Source: an uncultured Clostridia bacterium (GTDB lineage: Bacteria; Bacillota; Clostridia; UBA1381). From it: 64,000 bases of DNA. The notes beneath the pieces are model-generated. The model was not told the origin of the DNA, did no database searches, and worked only from the letters and a program-made list of their open reading frames with translations. Both the position numbers and the translations under genes were made by a program. The DNA lies in assembly GCA_934489015.1 (NCBI GenBank), contig CAKSSN010000006.1, forward strand, positions 78,834 through 142,833, in the 5' to 3' direction. Positions 1 through 7,708 of this stretch are shown here, one piece after another. Each line of letters begins with the position of its first letter. Position 1 is the first letter of the stretch.

Positions 1-690
1 TCGACTATATTTAACGTAAGCGATCTGAGCCTTGACATGAGAATATTAATTGAGCCGTGCGCCGTTTTGGTACACGCTGTTGAAAGAGCGAAAACAACAG
101 GTATTTTGAGATTTAATTCAAGAGTTGTTGTTCAGGGCTGCGGACCTATAGGTCTTATATGTATAGCGGTTCTCAGAACAATGGGTATTGAAAATATAGT
201 TGCTGTTGACGGAAACGAGCAGCGCCTCAGCTTTGCAAAGGAAATGGGTGCGGACGTATCCGTAAACTTTAAGGAGCATAACGGAATTGAAGCGCTTGCA
301 GGTGCTGTAAAGGACGCTTTCGGCGGTCACCTTGCAGACTTTGCATTCCAGTGCACAGGCTCTCCGGCAGCTCACAGCAATATATATAAGTTTATAAGAA
401 ACGGCGGCGGTCTTTGCGAGCTCGGCTTCTTTATAAACGGCGGTGACGCTACAATAAATCCGCACTTTGATATGTGCTCAAAAGAGATTACGCTTGTAGG
501 CTCTTGGGTATATACGCTACGCGACTATGCAACAACATTTGATTTCCTTAAGCGTGCAAAGGGTATAGGACTTCCTATGGAAAAGCTTATAACTCATAAA
601 TTCACGCTTTCGCAGATCAATGAAGCTCATCAGACAAATCTCAAAATGGAGGGTCTGAAAATAGCAATCGTTGCGGACGATATGATGTAA
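1..690 (+). CDS. Zinc-type (MDR) alcohol/polyol dehydrogenase, C-terminal part
   Basis: The reading frame is open from base 1, so the gene begins upstream; an internal Met codon at 37 is not the true start. The visible part carries the Rossmann nucleotide-binding motif GCGPIG and an acidic residue after the second strand (AVDGNEQR), which favours NAD(H). The tail is typical of medium-chain dehydrogenases of the sorbitol/threonine dehydrogenase type. The catalytic zinc ligands would lie in the missing N-terminal half. It sits 46 bp before the first shell gene and is co-directional with the BMC operon. By context it probably interconverts an alcohol and an aldehyde or ketone of the compartment pathway, recycling NAD(H). 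The exact substrate cannot be read from this part; an erythritol/threitol-type enzyme is an alternative to a propanol-type one. Confidence 0.8.
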   Translation, partial: STIFNVSDLSLDMRILIEPCAVLVHAVERAKTTGILRFNSRVVVQGCGPIGLICIAVLRTMGIENIVAVDGNEQRLSFAKEMGADVSVNFKEHNGIEALAGAVKDAFGGHLADFAFQCTGSPAAHSNIYKFIRNGGGLCELGFFINGGDATINPHFDMCSKEITLVGSWVYTLRDYATTFDFLKRAKGIGLPMEKLITHKFTLSQINEAHQTNLKMEGLKIAIVADDMM

Positions 691-736
691 TTTGTTAAAA
701 ATTAAAATTTAAATAAAAAACAGGAGGATTTTTAAA

Positions 737-1015
737 ATGGCACAGGAAGCATTAGGTATGATAGAAACAAGAGGTCTTGTAGCTTCAATAGAAGCTGCCG
801 ACGCAATGGTAAAGGCTGCTGAGGTAACACTTATCGGAACCGAAAAGATCGGTTCGGGACTCGTAAGCGTAATGGTAAGAGGCGATGTTGGCGCTGTTAA
901 GGCTGCAACAGAGGCAGGCTCATCTGCCGCTCAAAGACTCGGTGAGCTCGTTGCCGTACACGTTATACCCCGTCCTCACAACGATGTTGAGAAGATTTTG
1001 CCGACTCTTAAATAA
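737..1015 (+). CDS. BMC-H hexameric shell protein (PduA/PduJ type)
   Basis: A 92-residue single Pfam00936 BMC domain, the usual length for a canonical hexamer-forming shell protein. It starts MAQEALGMIETRGL, has the central pore loop KIGSGLVSV and ends in VIPRPHNDVEKILP, all classic PduA/PduJ/CcmK features. A good AGGAGG ribosome site precedes the ATG. The next gene encodes a near-identical paralogue 19 bp downstream, so the two probably form mixed shell facets. The small-residue pore loop suits a polar metabolite such as a diol or aldehyde, but substrate choice is inferred. Confidence 0.97.
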   Translation: MAQEALGMIETRGLVASIEAADAMVKAAEVTLIGTEKIGSGLVSVMVRGDVGAVKAATEAGSSAAQRLGELVAVHVIPRPHNDVEKILPTLK

Positions 1016-1034
1016 GTTAAAAGGGTGATTTGTT

Positions 1035-1400
1035 ATGGCTAACACTAAAAAGGTCAAAATAAACGGTAAGGCTTCCGAAGAGGAAGCTGAAAAAGTAAAA
1101 ACAGTTAAGGAGGAGAAAAAAATGGCACAGGAAGCACTCGGAATGATTGAAACAAGAGGTCTTGTAGCTGCTATTGAAGCTGCTGATTCTATGCTTAAGG
1201 CTGCAAATGTTGAGCTTATCGGAACAGAAAAGATTGGTTCGGGTCTTGTAAGCGTAATGGTAAGAGGCGATGTAGGCGCTGTTAAGGCTGCTGTTGAAGC
1301 AGGCGGAGCAAAAGCTACAAAGCTCGGTGAGATTATTGCAACTCACGTTATACCGCGTCCGCACAGCGATGTTGAAAAGATTTTGCCGACTCTTAAATAA
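1035..1400 (+). CDS. BMC-H shell protein with optional 29-residue charged N-terminal extension
   Basis: The second BMC-H domain is almost the same as the preceding gene (same GSGL pore and RPHSDVEKILPTLK tail). Two starts are possible. The upstream ATG at 1035 has a modest site (AAGGGTGA) and gives a Lys/Glu-rich extension (MANTKKVKINGKASEEE...). The in-frame ATG at 1122 has a near-perfect AAGGAGGAG site at the ideal distance and yields a normal 92-residue protein starting MAQEALGM. The extension is in frame with no stop, so both forms may be made from one mRNA. It may equally be a fused leader. The domain call is certain; the start is not. Confidence 0.93.
   Translation: MANTKKVKINGKASEEEAEKVKTVKEEKKMAQEALGMIETRGLVAAIEAADSMLKAANVELIGTEKIGSGLVSVMVRGDVGAVKAAVEAGGAKATKLGEIIATHVIPRPHSDVEKILPTLK
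1107..1115 (+). promoter_or_regulatory. Internal Shine-Dalgarno inside BMC-H reading frame
   Basis: AAGGAGGAG lies six bases before the in-frame ATG at 1122, within the coding frame opened at 1035. It is stronger than the site before 1035. It supports a second, internal translation start that gives a canonical-length BMC-H protein. Confidence 0.7.
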
Positions 1401-1427
1401 GGTAATTTCGTAAAAGGATAATTTTCG

Positions 1428-1461
1428 TTTTTCTCTGCGGAGTAACTTCCGCAGAGAAAAA
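1428..1461 (+). other. Perfect 14-bp intergenic stem-loop between BMC-H and BMC-P genes
   Basis: TTTTTCTCTGCGGA at 1428-1441 pairs exactly with 1448-1461 around a six-base loop. The T-run is on the 5' arm and the A-run on the 3' arm, the reverse of an intrinsic terminator for + strand transcription, so termination is unlikely. It more plausibly stabilises the 3' end of the abundant BMC-H message or marks a processing point before the low-copy pentamer gene. Confidence 0.75.
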
Positions 1462-1489
1462 AGCGGAAAAAGAGGGGACTGAAAATTTA

Positions 1490-1750
1490 ATGATTATAGG
1501 AAAAGTTGTTGGCAGCGTTGTTTCAACGAGAAAAAATGAAAAGCTTGTAGGCAGTAAATTTATGATTATTGAACCTGTCTCCGCTATGAATAAAGGCAGA
1601 TTTGTTGCAGTGGACAACATCGGTGCGGGAATCGGAGAGTATGTGCTCGTTGCAACGGGCAGTGCCGCAAGATACGGTACGGATTATGATAATTCGCCGG
1701 TTGACGCAGCTATTGTAGGTATTGTTGATGACGGAGAGGGCTTAGACTGA
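1490..1750 (+). CDS. BMC-P pentameric vertex protein (EutN/CcmL/PduN family)
   Basis: An 86-residue protein beginning MIIGKVVGSVVSTRKNEKLVGSKF, the standard EutN/CcmL opening. It contains the VAVDNIGAGIGEYVLVATGSAAR strand-loop-strand and the closing AIVGIVDD. Pentamers of this family cap the twelve vertices of the icosahedral shell. The ATG follows an AGAGGGGACTG ribosome site. Only one pentamer gene is present in the window; others could be upstream. It follows a strong stem-loop that may keep its expression below that of the hexamer genes. Confidence 0.95.
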   Translation: MIIGKVVGSVVSTRKNEKLVGSKFMIIEPVSAMNKGRFVAVDNIGAGIGEYVLVATGSAARYGTDYDNSPVDAAIVGIVDDGEGLD

Positions 1751-1781
1751 GCCGTTGTCTTAAACTTATTGGGGGTTAATT

Positions 1782-3110
1782 ATGCAACTTGAAGCTTTAT
1801 CGGAAATAATGAAATCGTGCGGCGTTGTCGGCGCAGGCGGTGCCGGATTTCCGTCGTATGCGAAGCTGAATAAGAAAGCGGATACCGTTATATTAAACTG
1901 TGCTGAATGTGAGCCGCTTTTCAGAGTGCACAGACAGCTTCTTGCAAAATATGCGTTTGAAATACTTACGGCTCTTGAATATGTAAGAGAGGCAGTTGAA
2001 GCGGAGCGTGTAATTGTGGCGGTGAAGCCGTCGTATACGGACGCTATTGCGGCTGTAAAGGAAAAATCAGAGTCGTTTCCGAAAATGTCAGTTCATCTTC
2101 TGCGCGAGGTTTATCCGGCAGGCGATGAGGTTATAACAATTTACGAATCAACAGGCAGGATTGTTCCTCCGGGAGCTATTCCTATTTCTGTCGGCTGCAT
2201 TGTGTATAATGTTGAAACAATGCTCAATACATATTATGCAGTGACCGAAGGCAGACCTGTTACAAAAAAATACGTTACGGTTGGCGGAGCGGTTAAAAAT
2301 CCTACAACCTATCACGTGCCGCTCGGCGTTCGTTTTTCGGAGCTTGTTAAGCTTGCCGGCGGCGAAACGGTTGAAAATGCCGCATATTTATCGGGCGGCG
2401 TTATGACGGGAAGACTTGCGGGTTTGTCCGAAGCCGTTACCAAAACGACAAATGCGATTTTGGTGCTTCCGGAAAATCATCCCGTTATTGTAAAGAGAAA
2501 AGCAAGAATAACTATGAATATTAAACGGTCAATGAGCTCATGCTGCCAGTGCAGAACGTGTACAGACCTTTGTCCGCGTCATCTTCTGGGTCATCCGATT
2601 GAGCCGCATTTGTTTATGCGCGCGGCGTCAAAGGGTATGGAGCATGATATTAAAGCCGTTTTGAATACAGCGTTTTGCGCACAGTGCGGAGTTTGTGAAA
2701 TGTATGCCTGTCCGCAGGGGCTTGCGCCGAAAACTTTAATCGGTGAGGCAAAGGCAGCCTTGAGGGCGGCAGGAGTGAAATCTCCGGCTCCGTCAGAGGA
2801 ATGTACGGTAAATCCCATGAGGGATTACAGACTCGTTCAGATGAAGCGCCTTTTGGGGCGTCTTGGGCTTATGCCGTATGCGGTTAATGCGCCGCTTTCG
2901 GAAGAAAAAATAGAGCCAGAGGAAATAAAAATATTAATGCGTCAGCATATCGGAGCTCCGGCGGTAAGCAGTTTGTCGGTCGGCGACAGCGTCGGTGAGG
3001 GCGAAAAAATAGCTGATGTGGGTGATAAGCTCGGATGTGCAATTTGCGCACCGATGAGCGGAAAAATCACTGAAAAGACAGATAATTATATCGTTATTCG
3101 TACACGGTAG
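1782..3110 (+). CDS. pduS: PduS-like flavoprotein with two 4Fe-4S sites (RnfC family)
   Basis: A 442-residue protein of the Complex I 51-kDa/RnfC-like type. Near the N-terminus it has the glycine-rich GAGGAGFPSY nucleotide/FMN motif, then NCAECEP and REVYPAGDE. In the middle it has two ferredoxin-like clusters, CCQCRTCTDLCP and CAQCGVCEMYACP. The last ~50 residues (IGAPAVSSLSVGD...CAICAPMSGKIT) form a barrel-sandwich hybrid. In Pdu compartments PduS couples NADH to cobalamin reduction and contacts the shell protein PduT. Here the next gene is a PduT homologue with the cluster-ligand Cys, so an electron relay across the shell for internal NAD+ recycling is likely. No B12-dependent enzyme is visible in the window, so cobalamin reduction is not assured. 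Confidence 0.9.
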   Translation: MQLEALSEIMKSCGVVGAGGAGFPSYAKLNKKADTVILNCAECEPLFRVHRQLLAKYAFEILTALEYVREAVEAERVIVAVKPSYTDAIAAVKEKSESFPKMSVHLLREVYPAGDEVITIYESTGRIVPPGAIPISVGCIVYNVETMLNTYYAVTEGRPVTKKYVTVGGAVKNPTTYHVPLGVRFSELVKLAGGETVENAAYLSGGVMTGRLAGLSEAVTKTTNAILVLPENHPVIVKRKARITMNIKRSMSSCCQCRTCTDLCPRHLLGHPIEPHLFMRAASKGMEHDIKAVLNTAFCAQCGVCEMYACPQGLAPKTLIGEAKAALRAAGVKSPAPSEECTVNPMRDYRLVQMKRLLGRLGLMPYAVNAPLSEEKIEPEEIKILMRQHIGAPAVSSLSVGDSVGEGEKIADVGDKLGCAICAPMSGKITEKTDNYIVIRTR

Positions 3111-3133
3111 ATTGTGGCAGATTGGAGATAAAA

Positions 3134-3682
3134 ATGGCAAAGGCAATAGCAATGGTGGAGTTTATGACTGTTGCGTCCGGCGTAAGCGCAGCAGATACAA
3201 TGGTTAAAACATCGGAAATAGAGCTTATGGAAGCAACGGTTGTATGTCCGGGTAAATACATAATTTTAATTTGCGGAGATTTGAGCGCGGTTAATGCTGC
3301 GGTTGAAAGCGCGAAGAAAAAACACGGTGAAAGACTTATAGACAGCTATGTTCTCGGCAATCCGCACGAGTCAATTTTCCCGGCGATATACGGTGCAACC
3401 GAGATTGATAATCCGAAGGCTCTCGGAATAGTTGAAACATATTCGGCGGCTTCAATTATAGCGGCTGCGGATTTTGCGGCTAAAACGGCTGAGGTGCAGC
3501 TGATTGAAATAAGAATAGCAAGAGGTATGTGCGGAAAATCGTATATGTTCATTACGGGTGATGTTGCTGCGGTAACAGCGTCTGTTGAGCGTGCAAAGCA
3601 GTCGGCAGCAGACGGCGGCATGCTTCTTGACACATCGGTTATTCCAAATCCCGATGAAAAGACATGGCGAAATATACTGTAA
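3134..3682 (+). CDS. pduT: PduT-like BMC-T shell trimer with Fe-S ligand cysteine
   Basis: Two tandem BMC domains in 182 residues (MAKAIAMVEF... and KALGIVETYS...). The motif VVCPGKYIILICGD places a cysteine at residue 38, matching the Cys that in PduT trimers holds one 4Fe-4S cluster on the three-fold axis. ATG at 3134 is preferred over the upstream TTG at 3122 because GGAG ends seven bases before it. It lies directly after the PduS-like gene, its known partner in Pdu systems, and the pair likely moves electrons through the shell. Confidence 0.92.
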   Translation: MAKAIAMVEFMTVASGVSAADTMVKTSEIELMEATVVCPGKYIILICGDLSAVNAAVESAKKKHGERLIDSYVLGNPHESIFPAIYGATEIDNPKALGIVETYSAASIIAAADFAAKTAEVQLIEIRIARGMCGKSYMFITGDVAAVTASVERAKQSAADGGMLLDTSVIPNPDEKTWRNIL

Positions 3683-3750
3683 AATTTACAGCTGTTTAAA
3701 AATAAATCGTAAAAAGTCACACAGGATTTTTTGAAAGGATTGATTTAGTA

Positions 3751-5139
3751 ATGTTAGATGAAAAGTATGTAAGCGAAATAGTTGCTAAGGTCGTAAAAAG
3801 CATGGATATTCAGGACGTCTGCACAAAGCAAAAGGGCGTTTTTGATACAATGGAGGAGGCTCTTGAGGCAGTTAAAAAGGCTCGCGAGCTTTACAGAGAA
3901 TATTCAATTGAGCAGAGAGAAAAAATTATTTCCTGCATAAGAAAGCTTATTCTTGAAGAGGCGGACGTTATGGCGCGTTTGGGCGTTGAGGAAACAGGCA
4001 TGGGAAATGTTGCCGATAAGACAATAAAGCATCAGCTTGTTGCAAACAAAACTCCGGGTACGGAGGATCTTCACCCTGTTGCGCTTACCGGAGATCAGGG
4101 ACTTACGCTTATAGAAATGGCTCCTTACGGAATTATCGGAAGCATTACGCCTTCGACAAATCCGAGCGAAACCGTTCTTTGCAATTCTATCGGTATGCTT
4201 GCCGCAGGAAACGGAGTTGTATTTAATCCGCATCCTCATGCAAAGAAAACAGCTAACTATGCGGTTGACCTTGTAAACCGTGCCGTGCTCGAAGCCGGAG
4301 GACCTGAAAATATAGTTGTTTCGGTTAAAAATCCGACAATGGATACTTCAAATATAATGATGAAATCACCGCTTGTACGTATGCTCGTTGCAACGGGCGG
4401 ACCGGGTGTTGTTCGCGCACTGCTTTCGTCGGGCAAAAAGGCAATCGGCGCAGGTGCCGGAAATCCGCCGGTTATCGTTGACGATACGGTTGAAGTTAAA
4501 AAGGCGGCAAAGGATATTGTAGACGGCGCAAGCTTTGACAATAACCTTCCGTGTATTGCCGAAAAGGAATGCTTTGCATTTTCAAACATTGCAGATGAGC
4601 TTATAAGCGAGATGACCAAAAACGGTGCTTATCTCATTAAGGGCGAGCAGATTGACAAGCTTTTAAGCTTCGCTCTTATAAATAAAGACGGAAAATATGT
4701 AATTAATAAAAAGTGGGTCGGAAAGGACGCTAAGCTTTTCCTTAAGGAGCTCGGAATTGACTCCGACGCAAAGCTTATCATCTGCGAAACAGAGGAAATG
4801 CATCCGTTCGTTCAGACGGAAATGATGATGCCTGTTCTTGCAATAGTAAAAGTAAACAATATTGACGAAGCTATTAAAATGGCAGTCAATGCAGAGCATG
4901 GCAACCGCCACTCGGCTCATATCCATTCAAAGAACATAGACCATCTTACCAAATTTGCAAGAGCGGTTGAAACGACGATTTTTGTTAAAAATGCTCCGTC
5001 ATATGCAGGCATAGGTGCAGGCGGAGAGGGCTATACAACCTTTACAATTGCAGGCCCGACAGGCGAGGGCTTAACGGCAGCTCATTCATTTACACGCCAG
5101 AGAAGATGCGTAATGGTTGACGGACTTCATATTGTTTAA
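3751..5139 (+). CDS. pduP: CoA-acylating aldehyde dehydrogenase (PduP/EutE type)
   Basis: A 462-residue NAD-dependent enzyme that turns an aldehyde plus CoA into acyl-CoA. Family signatures include VEETGMGNVADKTIKH, PSTNPSETVLCNSI, TGGPGVVRALL, GAGAGNPPVIVDD, the catalytic cysteine in SFDNNLPCIAEKE and the ending GPTGEGLTAAHSFTRQRRCV. The first ~18 residues (LDEKYVSEIVAKVVKSM) form an amphipathic helix followed by a linker and GVFDTMEEA, the layout of a BMC encapsulation peptide. It works with the phosphotransacylase PduL downstream and the dehydrogenase upstream. Propionaldehyde and acetaldehyde are the usual substrates; which one applies here is not visible. Confidence 0.95.
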   Translation: MLDEKYVSEIVAKVVKSMDIQDVCTKQKGVFDTMEEALEAVKKARELYREYSIEQREKIISCIRKLILEEADVMARLGVEETGMGNVADKTIKHQLVANKTPGTEDLHPVALTGDQGLTLIEMAPYGIIGSITPSTNPSETVLCNSIGMLAAGNGVVFNPHPHAKKTANYAVDLVNRAVLEAGGPENIVVSVKNPTMDTSNIMMKSPLVRMLVATGGPGVVRALLSSGKKAIGAGAGNPPVIVDDTVEVKKAAKDIVDGASFDNNLPCIAEKECFAFSNIADELISEMTKNGAYLIKGEQIDKLLSFALINKDGKYVINKKWVGKDAKLFLKELGIDSDAKLIICETEEMHPFVQTEMMMPVLAIVKVNNIDEAIKMAVNAEHGNRHSAHIHSKNIDHLTKFARAVETTIFVKNAPSYAGIGAGGEGYTTFTIAGPTGEGLTAAHSFTRQRRCVMVDGLHIV

Positions 5140-5201
5140 AAAGCAGCTTTTGTATGGGCGCCGTTCGGCGTTCGTCAGCGCAGATTTGAAAGGGGTTACT
5201 T

Positions 5202-5840
5202 ATGAGAGCATTGGGAATGATAGAGGTTTACAGCTTTTCATGTGCTGTTGCCGCTGCCGATGCCGCTGCAAAAGCGGCAGATGTCAGTGTTATTGCATTT
5301 GACAGAAACCGACCGATAAATCCTGACGTTCCGGCGCCGCTTGTTATGGAAATTAAGCTTGAGGGCAGCGTTTCGGCGGTAAAGGCAGGTATTGAAGCGG
5401 CTAAGGACTATGCCGATAAAGAGGGAAAATACATAGTTTCGCATATAATTGCAAATCCGGCGGATGATACCGAAAAAATGGCATATCTGCTTGATATAAA
5501 CAGAGATAAATTTAATAAAAAGCTTCCTAAGAATATGAAAGGCGCTGCGGCGGCAGAGCCTATCGGAAAAGCGTTCGGACTTTTGGAAATTCAGGGACTT
5601 GTTGCGGCAGTAGAGGGGCTTGACACAATGCTTAAAACGGCTGATGTGGAGCTTGTCCATACCGAAAAAAGACTCGGCGGACGTCTTGTTACTCTTATTG
5701 TGGCAGGCAGCGTTTCGGCTGTCAGTGCGGCGCTTGAAAGAGGAAAGGCAGCCGCGGAAGCGCTCGGAAAGGTTTACGGCACAGAGGAGATTGCAAATCC
5801 GAGCGGCGAAATAATTAAATTTTTCGATGTCCGGCGGTAA
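5202..5840 (+). CDS. BMC-T tandem-domain shell protein
   Basis: A 212-residue protein with two BMC domains. The first (RALGMIEVYSFSCAVAAADAAAKAADV) is divergent and carries a long DRNRPINPDVPAP insertion. The second (KAFGLLEIQGLVAAVEGLDTMLKTADVEL) is canonical with a KRLGGRLVTLIV pore region. A ~35-residue charged linker (DINRDKFNKKLPKNMKG) joins them. Such trimers form pseudohexagonal tiles, some with gated pores. The ATG has a GAAAGGGG ribosome site. It differs from the PduT-like gene in lacking the CPG cysteine motif, so it is probably a conduit tile rather than an electron-transfer tile. Confidence 0.9.
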   Translation: MRALGMIEVYSFSCAVAAADAAAKAADVSVIAFDRNRPINPDVPAPLVMEIKLEGSVSAVKAGIEAAKDYADKEGKYIVSHIIANPADDTEKMAYLLDINRDKFNKKLPKNMKGAAAAEPIGKAFGLLEIQGLVAAVEGLDTMLKTADVELVHTEKRLGGRLVTLIVAGSVSAVSAALERGKAAAEALGKVYGTEEIANPSGEIIKFFDVRR

Positions 5841-5985
5841 AACAAATTTGTATCAGAAAAACAGGCGGAGTTTAAAGTAGCTCCGACACACATAAATTGC
5901 ATGGTGTTTTAACTCGGCATATATCCGGTTTTGAAACAGAAAGCGGAATTGCTTTTTCGGTTAATGAGGGGTGTGAATTTTTAAA

Positions 5986-6618
5986 ATGAATGAAAATGAA
6001 ATAGCAAAGGCTGTCAGAGCCGCAATTCAAAGCGTTCGTGAGGATCACGGAGAAATAAAGGTCGGCGTTTCTCAGCGCCATATACATCTGTCGAGAGAGG
6101 ATCTTGACACGCTTTTCGGAAAGGGCTATGAGCTTACGAAAAAGAAAACTCTTATGGGGCGTGAATATGCGTCGGAGGAATGTGTAACGCTTGTTGGTCC
6201 GTCACTTAAATCTATAGAAAAGGTAAGAGTTTTGGGACCTGTAAGAAAGCATACTCAGGTTGAAATTTCAAGAACGGATACCTTTGTGCTTAAGGTAAGT
6301 CCGCCGGTAAGACCGTCGGGACATATAGAGGGCTCGGAGCGCCTTGTGGTTGTCGGTCCTAAGGGCAGTGTTTATCTTAAAGAGGGCGTTATAATTGCCA
6401 ACAGACATATACATCTTACTCCCGAATATGCCGAAGCTCACGGCTTAAAGGATAACGATTATGTTGATGTTGAGATAGACGGGATTAAGCCCACAAGATT
6501 TTATGACGTTCAGGTCCGTGTACGCGACGATTTTAATATAGAAATGCATATAGATACCGATGACGCAAACTCGGCAGGACTTAAAAACGGCATGAGAGTT
6601 AAAATAATAAAAAAATAA
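5986..6618 (+). CDS. pduL: Phosphate propanoyltransferase PduL
   Basis: A 210-residue PduL-type phosphotransacylase that converts acyl-CoA plus phosphate to acyl-phosphate and frees CoA for the aldehyde dehydrogenase inside the compartment. It shows the two zinc-binding histidine motifs QRHIHLS and NRHIHLT and the C-terminal FNIEMHIDTDDANSAG segment. Residues 1-20 (NENEIAKAVRAAIQSVRED) form an amphipathic helix ahead of the catalytic domain, consistent with an encapsulation peptide. A GAGGGGTG ribosome site precedes the ATG. The 145-bp gap upstream shows no strong feature. Confidence 0.95.
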   Translation: MNENEIAKAVRAAIQSVREDHGEIKVGVSQRHIHLSREDLDTLFGKGYELTKKKTLMGREYASEECVTLVGPSLKSIEKVRVLGPVRKHTQVEISRTDTFVLKVSPPVRPSGHIEGSERLVVVGPKGSVYLKEGVIIANRHIHLTPEYAEAHGLKDNDYVDVEIDGIKPTRFYDVQVRVRDDFNIEMHIDTDDANSAGLKNGMRVKIIKK

Positions 6619-6676
6619 ACTATTCGGGCGGACTGCATGGCGGTGCCGCCTCGAAATCTTTTAAGGAGGCGGAAAT

Positions 6677-7438
6677 ATGTTTGCGCTCGAAAGACAAAAC
6701 AGAATAATGGAGCTTCTTGCAAGAGACGGAGCTGTATGGGTAAGCAAGCTTGCGCTTGAGCTTAACGTTACGGAGGAAACAGTCAGGCGCGATCTTGAAA
6801 AGCTTGAAAAGCAGGAAAGTCTGAGACGCACTCACGGCGGTGCGGTACCGATTGACGGCACAACATATGAGCTTTCGCTTGAAAAAAGAAAGCATACGAA
6901 TGTGGAGGAAAAGGCGCAGCTTGCTAAAATTGCAGCAGGCTATGTTGTAACCGGCGATACAATTTTTCTTGACGCTTCAACAACCACCTTTTATATGGCA
7001 AAAGAGCTTAAGGGAATGAATAACATAACCGTTATAACAAACTCAATACGTGTTATTGAAGAGCTTCAGGGTGCAGAGGGAATAAAGATTATTGCTGTCG
7101 GCGGCATAGTCAGCGGAAACGAATCCTTTGTCGGAACGATGGCGGAAAAGTGCATTGAGGAAAACTATTTTGCAAGCAAAATGTTTTTTTCAAGTAAGGG
7201 CGTAACCGCTTCTGCCGGAATACTTGAAAGCAACGAGCAGGAATGCGGAATAAAAAAGAAAATGATGAAGAATGCAAGTGCAAAATATTATATCTGCGAT
7301 AAATCAAAGCTTGGCAGGGTAGGATTTGTTAAGCTTTCCGATTTTTCGGATATTGATTATTTTATAACGGGAAGTCTTAATGACGCGGAGCTTAAAGCAA
7401 AGCTCGAAGAAAGCGAAGCGGAGCTTGTAACGAGCTGA
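6677..7438 (+). CDS. DeoR-family transcriptional regulator
   Basis: A 253-residue protein with an N-terminal DeoR winged helix-turn-helix (RIMELLARDGAVWVSKLALELNVTEETVRRDL, then the signature RRTHGGAVP). The C-terminal sugar-phosphate sensing domain contains DASTTTFYMAKEL, ITNSI and the GNESFVG segment. DeoR proteins usually repress sugar catabolic operons and respond to phosphorylated sugar intermediates. It is the last gene of the BMC operon, 58 bp after pduL with AAGGAGG before the ATG, and is followed by a terminator. It likely controls the BMC operon; control of the next operon is only possible. Confidence 0.93.
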   Translation: MFALERQNRIMELLARDGAVWVSKLALELNVTEETVRRDLEKLEKQESLRRTHGGAVPIDGTTYELSLEKRKHTNVEEKAQLAKIAAGYVVTGDTIFLDASTTTFYMAKELKGMNNITVITNSIRVIEELQGAEGIKIIAVGGIVSGNESFVGTMAEKCIEENYFASKMFFSSKGVTASAGILESNEQECGIKKKMMKNASAKYYICDKSKLGRVGFVKLSDFSDIDYFITGSLNDAELKAKLEESEAELVTS

Positions 7439-7478
7439 TTCGGCAGATTTTTGTCATACACAATTAATTCATAATTTT

Positions 7479-7523
7479 AAAAAAATCACGTTTTTTCATT
7501 TATGATAAAGCGTGATTTTTTTT
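7479..7523 (+). terminator. Intrinsic terminator after the BMC/DeoR operon
   Basis: AAAAAAATCACG at 7479-7490 pairs with CGTGATTTTTTT at 7511-7522 and the 3' arm runs into a T tract. It separates the BMC operon from the polysaccharide operon. Confidence 0.85.
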
Positions 7524-7604
7524 GTTTCTGATTATTTGTTATCAAAATAGTATTAAAATTAGAATATTAAGTAAGCAAAATAAAAAAGCATATGTTTTTT
7601 CAAC

Positions 7605-7633
7605 TTTACATTTAGCCTATATTGACGTATAAT
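7605..7633 (+). promoter_or_regulatory. Sigma-A promoter of the polysaccharide operon
   Basis: TTTACA at 7605-7610, a 17-bp spacer, then TATAAT at 7628-7633. It stands 75 bp before the start codon of the substrate-binding protein. Confidence 0.75.
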
Positions 7634-7650
7634 AAAATTAATAAAGAATT

Positions 7651-7678
7651 TAGATGATGATAATATATGCATCGTCTA
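7651..7678 (+). promoter_or_regulatory. Operator-like inverted repeat in the 5' leader
   Basis: TAGATGATG at 7651-7659 and CATCGTCTA at 7670-7678 form an inverted repeat with one mismatch around a 10-bp AT-rich centre, just past the expected transcription start. The position suits a repressor or activator site. Which regulator binds is unknown. Confidence 0.45.
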
Positions 7679-7708
7679 TAAAAATATTTCTAAAGGAGAG
7701 ATAACAAA

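Noticed and set aside
118..465. 115-codon open frame on the - strand
   Set aside because: Antisense shadow of the dehydrogenase coding region.
37..690. Met at 37 as a true gene start
   Set aside because: The frame is open to base 1 and conserved dehydrogenase sequence continues upstream of this Met, so the gene is cut by the window edge.
1428..1461. Hairpin read as an intrinsic terminator
   Set aside because: The T-run is on the 5' arm and the A-run on the 3' arm, so it lacks the RNA U-tract for + strand termination; downstream BMC genes clearly belong to the same operon.
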